Origin: Burkholderiales bacterium
GTDB taxonomy: Bacteria; Pseudomonadota; Gammaproteobacteria; Burkholderiales; Burkholderiaceae_C
Length of the DNA stretch: 64,000 bases
Direction: 5' to 3'
Assembly (NCBI GenBank): GCA_016703325.1
Contig: JADJCH010000009.1
Span: 1-64,000 of the forward strand
The notes beneath the pieces are model-generated. The model worked only from the letters and a program-made list of their open reading frames with translations. It had not been told where the DNA came from and ran no database searches. Below, in pieces: positions 34,238-42,233 of this stretch. A program made the position numbers and the translations under genes. Numbering within the stretch: the first letter of the stretch is position 1; each line of letters opens with the position of its first letter.

Positions 34238-34500
34238 GCGACCCGAAAATCATTGTGCGCATGGCCAACCAAATCGGCGAGTTCTTCGCGGCCTACCCCT
34301 GCCACCAAGAGGCGGTGGAGGGCGTGGCCAACCACATCCACAAGTTCTGGGAGCCGCGCATGCGCCGCCAGCTCTATGCGCACCTGGACGGTCCGGCCCA
34401 GGGTGACGGGCTCAGTGAGCTGGTCAGGGAGACGGCGCTGGCGCGGCGGGGGGAGCTGGAGCCGGTGGCCAGCACTGCATTGCTAGCCAGTCCGCCCTGA
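34234..34500 (+). CDS. fdsD: Formate dehydrogenase delta subunit
   Basis: An 88-residue protein needed for the mature FdsGBAD complex. The family pattern is clear: IIVRMANQIGEFFAAYPCHQ, VANHIHKFWEPRMRRQLYAHL and SELVRETALA. It starts in the fdsA stop codon (ATGA overlap), so it is co-translated with the catalytic subunit. In Cupriavidus the chaperone gene fdsC lies between fdsA and fdsD; here it is absent, so cofactor sulfuration must depend on an FdhD/FdsC-type protein encoded elsewhere. Confidence 0.93.
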   Translation: MSDPKIIVRMANQIGEFFAAYPCHQEAVEGVANHIHKFWEPRMRRQLYAHLDGPAQGDGLSELVRETALARRGELEPVASTALLASPP

Positions 34501-34625
34501 CCCGCGGGTTCGTGTGCGTCCCAGGGGCTTTGCCTGGAGTGACAGGTTCGGTCGAAGAGAATTCACGTCTTCGTTCCACCTGTTTCGAACCTGTGAGCCG
34601 TCGCCGTGCAGGTTCTGAAAGCCCC

Positions 34626-37400
34626 ATGAGCTCCACCACCGCGCCCAAGTCCAAGGCATCCAGCTCGCATCATCGTTCCGCCGCAGGCAAGGGCTCCACC
34701 GGCAGCCCTCGGTCCGCCAAGGCGGCCGAACCCAAGCTGTCGCGTCAGCGCCGCCCGGAGACGATGACGGCGGCCGACTGGCAGCGCGAGCTGCGGCGAC
34801 AGTTTGGGCGCGAGCAGCGCTTCGGGCTGGAGTTGCGCGAGGGCGGTCCGGTGTTCGGCCTGTGGCGGGTGGTCAATCCGGCTGGCGGCGGGCGGTATCT
34901 GGTGACGCTGCGTGGGAGTGCGCCCGGTGACAACCACTGCACCTGCCAGGACTTCGCCACCAACGACCTGGGCACCTGCAAGCACATCGAGTTTGTGCTG
35001 CACCGGCTGCAGGCGCGGCGTGGGTCCAAGGCAGCCTTTGCGCGCGGTTTCACGCAGGCTGCCAGCGAGGTCCGGTTGCAGCGGGGTCCCGGCCCAATCA
35101 GCACACTGCGGTTTCATCCGGGCAGTGGGTGCCCGGCCGAACTGCGGCAGCAGGTGCAGGCGCTGTGCGGGTTGGGTGTGGATGTAACGCCGCCTTGGGA
35201 ACTGCCGTTGCTGCACGGGCGAGAGCTGGACGGCCTGGCGACCGCGGCGGCGCAGGCCGGCCATCCGCTCCAGTGGCAGGAAGCGGCGCTGCGCCATCTG
35301 GCCCAGTGGCGCGATGCCGAGCAGCGCCGCCACCGGCTGGACAAGGCCTACCCGGGTGGTGCCGAGGACCCGGCGCTGGCCCGCCTGCTGAAGACCCGGC
35401 TGTACCCCTACCAGGCCGAGGGTGCGCTGTTTGCCGCTCGTGCCGGCCGCGTGCTGATCGGCGACGAGATGGGGCTGGGCAAGACGGTGCAGGCCATTGC
35501 CGCGGCGGAGTTGATGGCGCGCCACTTCGGTGTGCAGCGCGTGCTGGTGGTCTGTCCCACCTCGCTGAAGCACCAATGGCAGCGTGAGATTCAGCGCTTC
35601 ACCGGTCGGCCTGCGCAGGTGCTGCAGGGTCTCCGTGCGCAGAGGCAGCAGCAGTGGCAGTGGCGGGCTGCGGCAAACGCGGAACCGGGCGAAGGCAGTC
35701 CGGCCGAGGACGACGCGGCGGTGCAATGCAAGATCGTCAACTACGAAACCCTGGTGCGCGATGCCGACCTGGCCGAGGTCTGGGCGCCCGAGCTGCTGAT
35801 CGTCGACGAGGCGCAACGGGTCAAGAACTGGAATACCCAGGCCGCGCGCGCCCTCAAGCGCCTGGCCGACCCGGCGCTGTGCCCCTGCGTGGTCGTGCTG
35901 ACCGGCACGCCGCTGGAGAACCGGCTGGAGGAGCTGATCTCCATCGTGCAGGTGGTCGATCAGCACCGCCTCGGCCCCACCTGGCGGCTGCTGCATGAGC
36001 ACCAGCAGGTCGACGACGCCGGCCGCGTGATCGGCTACCGTGACTTGGACCGCATCGGCAACACCCTGGCGCCGATCCTGCTGCGCCGCCGCAAGGCCGA
36101 GGTGTTGACCCAGCTGCCCGCGCGGGTGGACCAGACCCTGTTCGTGCCCCTCACAGCCGAACAGCGGGCCCACCACGATGAGAACGGTCTGATCGTCAGC
36201 CGCATCGTGCAGCGCTGGCGCAAGACGGGCTGGCTGTCCGACACCGATCAACGCCGCCTGCAGTGCGCCCTGCAGAACATGCGCATGGCCTGCAACAGCA
36301 CCTGGCTGCTCGACCACGAAACCGACCACGGTCACAAGGCTGATGAGCTGCTGACGCTGCTGGACGAACTCTTCGAGCAGCCCGGTGCCAAGGCGGTGGT
36401 GTTCAGCCAATGGCTCGGCACCCACGAGGTACTGCTGCGCCGCCTGGCCGAGCGTGCTGCGCAGCAGCCTGCCGAACGCCGCTGGCGCCATGTCTTCTTC
36501 CACGGCGGGGTGCCCGCCGAGCAGCGCGGTGTGCTGGTGGAGCGCTTTCACATCGATCCGAACTGCCGGCTTTTCCTGTCCACCGACGCGGGCAGCACCG
36601 GGCTGAACCTGCAGCACGCCGCCGCCGTGGTGGTCAACATGGACCTGCCATGGAATCCGGCGCTGCTGGAGCAGCGCATCGGCCGTGTGCACCGTCTGGG
36701 CCAGAGCCGCGGGGTGCAGGTGATCAACCTGGTGGCCCAGGGCAGCATCGAGGAGGGCATGCTCTCGGTGTTGGCCTTCAAGACCTCACTGTTCAAAGGC
36801 GTGCTCGACGGCGGTGACGGCACGGTGTTCATGGAAGGCACCCGCCTTTCGCGCTTCATGAAAAGCGTGGACGCGGCCACTGCCGGCATGGGGGTGGCGG
36901 AAGCGGCCACGGAAGTGACCTCAGCCCCAACCCTGCCGGCGGGCGAAGGTCCGGCTGCGATGGCGCAGGAGGAGGTGTTGGATGCGGCTGTGAATGATGG
37001 TGCACCCGTGGGCGGCCCGGCGACGGACCTCGCAGCGCGGGTCGCCGCTGAAGTGCTGATCCACCCGACCCACGGCCCATCGGGCCTGCCCAGCGGCACG
37101 TTGACTTCGAGCCTGGCCGCGCAGTCCAACGAGGCTCAGCCGGCACCGCCCGCCACAAGCGGCGTCGCGTCTGCCACGGACCCCTGGGCGCCGCTGCTCC
37201 AGGTGGGCCTGCAGTTGCTGCAGACCCTGGCGCGACAGGAGCCCGCGGCCCCCGGTTCGCCGGGCCAGAGCGGTGCCGAACGGCTCGTGCACACCGATGA
37301 AGCCGGGCAGCGCTACCTCAAACTGCCGCTGCCCGAACCCCAGGCGGTGCAGCGCTTGGCCGAAGCGCTGACCGATCTGCTGGGCACACTGCGGCGCTGA
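34626..37400 (+). CDS. SNF2-family helicase with SWIM zinc finger
   Basis: A 924-residue DNA-dependent ATPase of the SNF2/Rad54-like group. After a Ser/Lys-rich start there is a SWIM zinc finger (CTCQDFATNDLGTCKHIEF, about residues 104-122). The helicase core follows: Walker A GDEMGLGKTVQAI (about 279), the DEAQ box LLIVDEAQRVKNW (about 393), LTGTPLENRLEEL, and the C-terminal lobe with FSTDAGSTGLNLQ-like LSTDAGSTGLNLQHAAAVV and EQRIGRVHRLGQ. The last 200 residues are low-complexity and end in a short folded segment. Such proteins remodel protein-DNA complexes, possibly in repair; the specific role is unknown. ATG 34626 (MSSTTAPKSKA) is preferred to an upstream frame-extension start at 34512. 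Confidence 0.9.
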   Translation: MSSTTAPKSKASSSHHRSAAGKGSTGSPRSAKAAEPKLSRQRRPETMTAADWQRELRRQFGREQRFGLELREGGPVFGLWRVVNPAGGGRYLVTLRGSAPGDNHCTCQDFATNDLGTCKHIEFVLHRLQARRGSKAAFARGFTQAASEVRLQRGPGPISTLRFHPGSGCPAELRQQVQALCGLGVDVTPPWELPLLHGRELDGLATAAAQAGHPLQWQEAALRHLAQWRDAEQRRHRLDKAYPGGAEDPALARLLKTRLYPYQAEGALFAARAGRVLIGDEMGLGKTVQAIAAAELMARHFGVQRVLVVCPTSLKHQWQREIQRFTGRPAQVLQGLRAQRQQQWQWRAAANAEPGEGSPAEDDAAVQCKIVNYETLVRDADLAEVWAPELLIVDEAQRVKNWNTQAARALKRLADPALCPCVVVLTGTPLENRLEELISIVQVVDQHRLGPTWRLLHEHQQVDDAGRVIGYRDLDRIGNTLAPILLRRRKAEVLTQLPARVDQTLFVPLTAEQRAHHDENGLIVSRIVQRWRKTGWLSDTDQRRLQCALQNMRMACNSTWLLDHETDHGHKADELLTLLDELFEQPGAKAVVFSQWLGTHEVLLRRLAERAAQQPAERRWRHVFFHGGVPAEQRGVLVERFHIDPNCRLFLSTDAGSTGLNLQHAAAVVVNMDLPWNPALLEQRIGRVHRLGQSRGVQVINLVAQGSIEEGMLSVLAFKTSLFKGVLDGGDGTVFMEGTRLSRFMKSVDAATAGMGVAEAATEVTSAPTLPAGEGPAAMAQEEVLDAAVNDGAPVGGPATDLAARVAAEVLIHPTHGPSGLPSGTLTSSLAAQSNEAQPAPPATSGVASATDPWAPLLQVGLQLLQTLARQEPAAPGSPGQSGAERLVHTDEAGQRYLKLPLPEPQAVQRLAEALTDLLGTLRR

Positions 37401-37991
37401 GCAGGCTTCGCCCATTCAATTCCGCCAGCGCCTGCTGCGCGCCATCCGGTGCCGGCAACAGGTGGGTGCTGCAATGATTGTCGAATCGGCCCCTACGTTC
37501 GACCCGCACATCGACCCGCCAAGCCGCCGGATGGCCCCGATCGTGCAACAGTCCATCCTGGGGGACCAGCTTGTCCAGCACCTTCATCATCATGGAGCGC
37601 TCGGGCACGCTGGCCAAGTGGACCACCGCCTGCACACGGCACATGGCGGCGTCCCTCAGGCCTGCCGTTGGGCCACGCCCATGCTGTTCTCCGCAGGGGC
37701 AATGGAACCCGGGCCACGGGTAAGCCCGAGTATGTGAGGCGGCGATGATCGGCATCGCCAGAAACGATTTCTGCGGCGGGATGACGCTCCTTAACATGCC
37801 CTGCATGCGCCGCGTCACACCCATACCTCCTGCATGACAGACCCGCCGGTTCGTCCGGCGGCGTGCTGCAACGGACGCGTCCATCCCCTCTCGCAGGCCA
37901 GCGTGCCCACCCTGAAACAAGCGGGTGGCGGGTGAGCTTTTGCCTGCGCGGAGTGGCTCCCTGGAAGAACGGCAGGAAAGGAGACATCACC
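37401..37991. other. 590-base stretch with no intact gene, possible transposase debris
   Basis: No convincing gene lies here. On the minus strand, around 37500-37650, the translation VPERSMMMKVLDKLVPQDGL followed by LHDRGH resembles the second catalytic region of IS4-type transposases, but no continuous domain is present. The last 30 bases carry GGAAAGGAGACATC, the ribosome-binding site of the next gene. The stretch may be an old insertion-sequence remnant plus the promoter of the DUF1302 operon. Confidence 0.3.
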
Positions 37992-39668
37992 ATGCCCGCA
38001 CCTCACCAAACGCTTCACAAGAAGCACCTGCTGGCCCGTGCCGCCCTCGCGGCACTCGGCCTGGCGGGATCCGCCCAGGCCTTCGAGATCGACACCGGCG
38101 TGCCGGACTTCAAGATCCTCTGGGACACCACGGTCAAGTACAGCACCGCGGCGCGGTTGAGGAACCCTTCGCAGCAGATCGTCGGCGGTGCCAACTACGA
38201 CAGCAGCGCCGCGAGCTACTTCCCCAACACCGATGACGGCAGTCGCAATTTCAAGCGCGGTCTGATTTCCAACCGGCTGGATATTTTCAGCGAGCTGGAT
38301 ATTTCCTACGGCGGTGTCGGGGCGCGCATGTCGGCCGCCGGTTGGTACGACTCGGTGTATCAGTCGGGCCGCAACGACAACAGTTCCGCCGGCACCGCCA
38401 ACCCCTATTCGGTCGATGCGGACCAGTTCACCGCCACCACGAAGCGGCTGCACGGGCGTGATGCGGAGCTGCTGGACGCCTTTGTCTTCGCCAAGGGCAA
38501 GCTGGGCGACATGGCCGGAGCGGTGCGCCTGGGCAAGCACACGCTGCTGTACGGCGAGAGCCTGATGCTGGGTGCCAACGGCATCGCCGCGGCGCAGGCG
38601 CCGATCGACGTGATCAAGGCGGCCACGGTGCCGAACGCGCAGTTCAAGGAATTCATGATGCCGGTCAACCAGGTGTCGGGCCAGCTGCAGATCACGCCGG
38701 ACGTGACGGTGGGTGGCTACTACATGCTGGAGTGGAAGAAGGACCGGCTGCCGGCATCGGGAAGTTACTTCTCCGGCATGGATGCGGTGGGTCCGGGGGG
38801 GGAGCGCCTGATCGTCGGCTATTCGCCCGCCGGCAACGTGTATTTCCTGAACCAGCCGGACATGAAGGCGGACAAGCCCCAGTTTGGCCTGCAGGCCCGA
38901 TTCCATGTCGGCGAAACCGACCTGGGCCTGTATGCGGTGCAGTGGAACGACCATGGACCCTCCGGCCTGTACCTGCATCCTTATGCCGGTGCGCCGAGTG
39001 TGGATGCCAAAGGGATGCAGGTCGGCACCTACCAATGGGTGTTTCACGAGGGGATCCGTGCGGTGGGGGCGAGTTTCAATACCACCGTGGGAAATGTAAA
39101 TCTGGCTGGCGAAATGTCGCTGCGCAGCAATACCCCCTTCGACAGCGACGCGCAGGCCGATACCTCGGGCGCCGACAACAACGGCAACCCGCTGTATGCG
39201 GTGGGCAAGTCGGCGCATGCGCAGGTGAACTGGATTGCCAGCATCGGCCCGAGTTTCCTGGCCCGGGAGGCGGACTTCGTCGGCGAGCTGGGCTGGAACC
39301 GGCGGCTCTCGGTGGACAAGAACGCAGCGGCCATGAACCCGAACGCAGACCGCGATTCCGCCAACCTGCGCATGATCTTCGAGCCCAAGTACCGCCAGGT
39401 TCTGCCGGGTGTGGACCTGAGCGTGCCGGTGGGGGTGGGCTACGGCTTCATCGGCAACTCGTCGGTGGTCGGCCCCTTCCTGGGCAAGGGCACGGGCGAC
39501 CTGAGCCTGGGGCTGAACGGCTCGTACCTGGACGTCTGGCGCTTCGGACTGGCCTACACGCACTACTTCGGCGAGGCCGCACCCTTCATCGAAGGCGGGC
39601 ACCGCACCTTCCTGCAGTCCAACGCGGACCGCAACTTCCTTTCGTTCAACGTGCGGCGCTCGTTCTGA
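37992..39668 (+). CDS. DUF1302 outer-membrane protein
   Basis: A 558-residue protein with a signal peptide (LLARAALAALGLAGSAQAFEI) and a beta-rich body that ends NFLSFNVRRSF, with the terminal phenylalanine typical of outer-membrane beta-barrels. Segments such as VKYSTAARLRNP, LISNRLDIFSELDIS and LGKHTLLYGESLM match the DUF1302 family, which accompanies catabolic clusters for hydrophobic or aromatic compounds in proteobacteria. It probably forms a channel for substrate or product. It starts after AGGAGACATCACC and is 31 bases upstream of the DUF1329 gene, forming the first gene of a four-gene transport operon. Confidence 0.88.
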   Translation: MPAPHQTLHKKHLLARAALAALGLAGSAQAFEIDTGVPDFKILWDTTVKYSTAARLRNPSQQIVGGANYDSSAASYFPNTDDGSRNFKRGLISNRLDIFSELDISYGGVGARMSAAGWYDSVYQSGRNDNSSAGTANPYSVDADQFTATTKRLHGRDAELLDAFVFAKGKLGDMAGAVRLGKHTLLYGESLMLGANGIAAAQAPIDVIKAATVPNAQFKEFMMPVNQVSGQLQITPDVTVGGYYMLEWKKDRLPASGSYFSGMDAVGPGGERLIVGYSPAGNVYFLNQPDMKADKPQFGLQARFHVGETDLGLYAVQWNDHGPSGLYLHPYAGAPSVDAKGMQVGTYQWVFHEGIRAVGASFNTTVGNVNLAGEMSLRSNTPFDSDAQADTSGADNNGNPLYAVGKSAHAQVNWIASIGPSFLAREADFVGELGWNRRLSVDKNAAAMNPNADRDSANLRMIFEPKYRQVLPGVDLSVPVGVGYGFIGNSSVVGPFLGKGTGDLSLGLNGSYLDVWRFGLAYTHYFGEAAPFIEGGHRTFLQSNADRNFLSFNVRRSF

Positions 39669-39699
39669 GCCTGCGGCGACCGAACCACCGGAGACAGAC

Positions 39700-41043
39700 A
39701 TGATCAAGCACACCGTGCTGGCCCTGGCCGCCATCGGCCTGATGAGCAGCGCCGCGGCCGCCGTGAGCGCCGACGAGGCGGCCAGGCTCAAAGGCGAGTT
39801 GACCCCCTTCGGCGCCGAGAAGGCCGGCAACAAGGACGGCAGCATCCCCGCCTGGGCAGGCGGCTACACCACGCCGATCCCCGGCTTCAAGAACGGCGGC
39901 AAACGCGCCGACCCCTTCGCAGCCGACAAGCCGCTCTACCAGGTCACTGCCAGGAACATGGCCGAGCACGCCGACAGGCTCACCGAGGGCGTGAAGGCGA
40001 TGCTGAAGAAATACCCGGACAGCTTCCGCGTCGACGTCTACCCGACCCGCCGCACCGCGGCCGCGCCGCAGTGGGTCTACGACAACACCGCGCGCAACGC
40101 CGTCAAGGCCGAGTTGAAGGATCTGATGCCGGCCGGCGCCTACGGCGGCATCCCCTTCCCGATCCCGAAGAACGGCGCCGAGGCGATGTGGAACCACACG
40201 CTGCGCTGGCGCGGCGAGGCCTGGCATGTGGCCATCAAGGGCATCCAGGGCACCGGTGACGGCAAGCACGTGACCACCGCGATCGCCTCCGGCGACTTCC
40301 AGATGCCCTACTACTTCAAGGACGGCAGCGCGGACAAGTTCGACGGCCAGTTCTGGTCCATCCGCATGCTGACCTCCGGGCCGGCACTGCGCGCGGGCGA
40401 GGGCATCGTCGGGCGCGAGCACCTCAACGGCGACAAGACCCAGGTGTGGGTCTACGTGACCGGCCAGCGCCGCGTGCGCAAGGTGCCCAACGCCTGCTGC
40501 GACTCGCCCACGCCGGCCAGTGCGGGTGTATCCATGTTCGACCAGACCGACGTGTTCAACGGCCGCCTGGACCGCTTCGACTGGAAGATCGTCGGCAAGA
40601 AGGAGATGCTGATTCCCTACAACGGCAACAAGCTGCTGGCCACCCCGGAGGCCAAGGCGCTGGACAAGCACCACCTGGCCTCCGACGCGATGCGCTGGGA
40701 GCTGCACCGTGTGTGGGTGATCGAGGCCAACGTGGCCGCGGGCAAGCGCCACCTCTCGCCCAAGCGCCGCTACTACCTGGACGAGGACACCTGGATCGCC
40801 GTGCTGGCCGACCACTGGGACGCCAACGGTCAGCTCTGGCAGATGGGCTTTGCCAACCCGGTGGTGATGCCCGACCTGCCGGCCACCACCTCGCCGCAGA
40901 TGTTCGGCTTCTACGACCTGATCTCAGGCGCCTGGTACTACGACAGTGCCCTCAACGATGCGGCAGAGCAGTACAAGGTGGTGCCGCGCTATGCCGACTC
41001 GGTGTTCACCGCCGAGTCGCTGACCGCGGAGGGCGTGCGCTGA
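39700..41043 (+). CDS. DUF1329 periplasmic protein
   Basis: A 447-residue secreted protein with signal peptide MIKHTVLALAAIGLMSSAAA. The family pattern is clear: LTPFGAEKAGNKDGSIPAW (the usual N-terminal ELTPxGAexaGNkdGtIPaw block), MWNHTLRWRG, RRVRKVPNACCDSP, MLIPYNGNKLL and LSPKRRYYLDEDTWIA. DUF1329 has a LolA/LolB-like fold and nearly always pairs with DUF1302. It may shuttle a hydrophobic ligand or lipoprotein across the periplasm between the MMPL transporter and the DUF1302 channel. That path is inference from co-occurrence. Confidence 0.9.
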   Translation: MIKHTVLALAAIGLMSSAAAAVSADEAARLKGELTPFGAEKAGNKDGSIPAWAGGYTTPIPGFKNGGKRADPFAADKPLYQVTARNMAEHADRLTEGVKAMLKKYPDSFRVDVYPTRRTAAAPQWVYDNTARNAVKAELKDLMPAGAYGGIPFPIPKNGAEAMWNHTLRWRGEAWHVAIKGIQGTGDGKHVTTAIASGDFQMPYYFKDGSADKFDGQFWSIRMLTSGPALRAGEGIVGREHLNGDKTQVWVYVTGQRRVRKVPNACCDSPTPASAGVSMFDQTDVFNGRLDRFDWKIVGKKEMLIPYNGNKLLATPEAKALDKHHLASDAMRWELHRVWVIEANVAAGKRHLSPKRRYYLDEDTWIAVLADHWDANGQLWQMGFANPVVMPDLPATTSPQMFGFYDLISGAWYYDSALNDAAEQYKVVPRYADSVFTAESLTAEGVR

Positions 41044-41066
41044 GGCGCGCGCAGGAGGGCTGCGCT

Positions 41067-42233
41067 GTGCAGGCGACTTCGCGTTGGATCGTGCCCGGCC
41101 TCACCTGGGCGCTGCTGGCGGCGGCGAGCGCTGCCCAGGCGGCCGCGCCTGTGGCGGCTGCGGCATCCGCACCCACCCCTGCCGGTGGTGCCCTGGCCGC
41201 CAGGCTGGCAGAGCCTTTGGCGCGCGCTGCGCTCACCCAGCGGGTGGTGGGGCGAGGGGCGCTCCTGGGCCTGGCCCAGGCCGGCCAGCGGGTCGTCGCG
41301 GTGGGCGAACGCGGCAGTGTGCTGCTGTCCGACGACGCCGGCCGGACCTGGCGCCAGGCGCCCCAGGTGCCGGTGAGCGTCACGCTCACTGCGGTGCAGT
41401 TCGTGGATGAGCGCAGCGGCTGGGCCATCGGTCACCAGGGCGTGGTGCTGCGCAGCGACGACGGCGGTGAACGCTGGGTGCGTCAGCTCGACGGGGCGGC
41501 GGCCGCCCGACTGGCGCTGGCCGAGCTGCAGGCGCTGCCCGCTCCCACGCCCAAGGCCCTGGCCGACGCGTGGCGTGCGGTGCAGGAGGGCGCCGACAAG
41601 CCGCTGTTGGCGCTGCATTTCAGCAATGCCCGCGAGGGCCTGGTGATCGGCGCCTTCGGCCTGATGCTGTCCACCGGCGACGGCGGCCGGACCTGGCAGT
41701 CGATCGCCACCCGGCTGGACAACCCCAAGGGTGCCCACCTCTACGCCCTGCACCGCCAGGGCGACAGTCTGCTGGTGGCGGGCGAGCAGGGCGGAGTCTG
41801 GCATTCGGGTGACGGTGGCCGGCGCTTCGAGCGTCTGGCCACGCCCTACCAGGGCAGCTGGTTCACCGTGGCGCATGACGCCGCGGGCGACAGAGGAAGC
41901 GGGTGGCTGGTGGCCGGTCTGCGCGGCAACGTGCTGCGCAGTGCCGACGCCGGGCGCAGCTGGACTGCGCTGGCCAACCCGGCGCCGGTGAGCGTGACCA
42001 GCGTGCTGCCCGAACCCGGAGGCACACTGTGGCTGGCCAACCAGGCCGGCCATCTGATGATCCCCGGCACGGACAGCCTGCGCATGGCTGCCAGCACCAC
42101 CGCCCAGCAGCCCGCCGCGCTGCTGCGCCTGTCCGACGGCAGCCTGCTCATCGCCGGCTGGAGCGGCATCACCCGCATCGACGCCGCGACCCTGAAGACT
42201 GCCCAGGCTGCGGCCCGGAAGACCACCCCATGA
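41067..42233 (+). CDS. YCF48-like beta-propeller protein, secreted
   Basis: A 388-residue protein with a signal peptide (GLTWALLAAASAAQAAAP) and a series of BNR/YCF48-type propeller blades with Asp-box motifs: SDDAGRTWRQ, SDDGGERWVR, TGDGGRTWQS, SGDGGRRFER, SADAGRSWTA. In photosynthetic organisms YCF48 helps assemble photosystem II; the bacterial relatives in DUF1302/DUF1329/MMPL clusters have no known activity and probably act as periplasmic adaptors. The GTG start at 41067 is supported by GGAGGG eight bases upstream. Its stop overlaps the MMPL gene start (ATGA), so the two are translationally coupled. Confidence 0.85.
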   Translation: MQATSRWIVPGLTWALLAAASAAQAAAPVAAAASAPTPAGGALAARLAEPLARAALTQRVVGRGALLGLAQAGQRVVAVGERGSVLLSDDAGRTWRQAPQVPVSVTLTAVQFVDERSGWAIGHQGVVLRSDDGGERWVRQLDGAAAARLALAELQALPAPTPKALADAWRAVQEGADKPLLALHFSNAREGLVIGAFGLMLSTGDGGRTWQSIATRLDNPKGAHLYALHRQGDSLLVAGEQGGVWHSGDGGRRFERLATPYQGSWFTVAHDAAGDRGSGWLVAGLRGNVLRSADAGRSWTALANPAPVSVTSVLPEPGGTLWLANQAGHLMIPGTDSLRMAASTTAQQPAALLRLSDGSLLIAGWSGITRIDAATLKTAQAAARKTTP

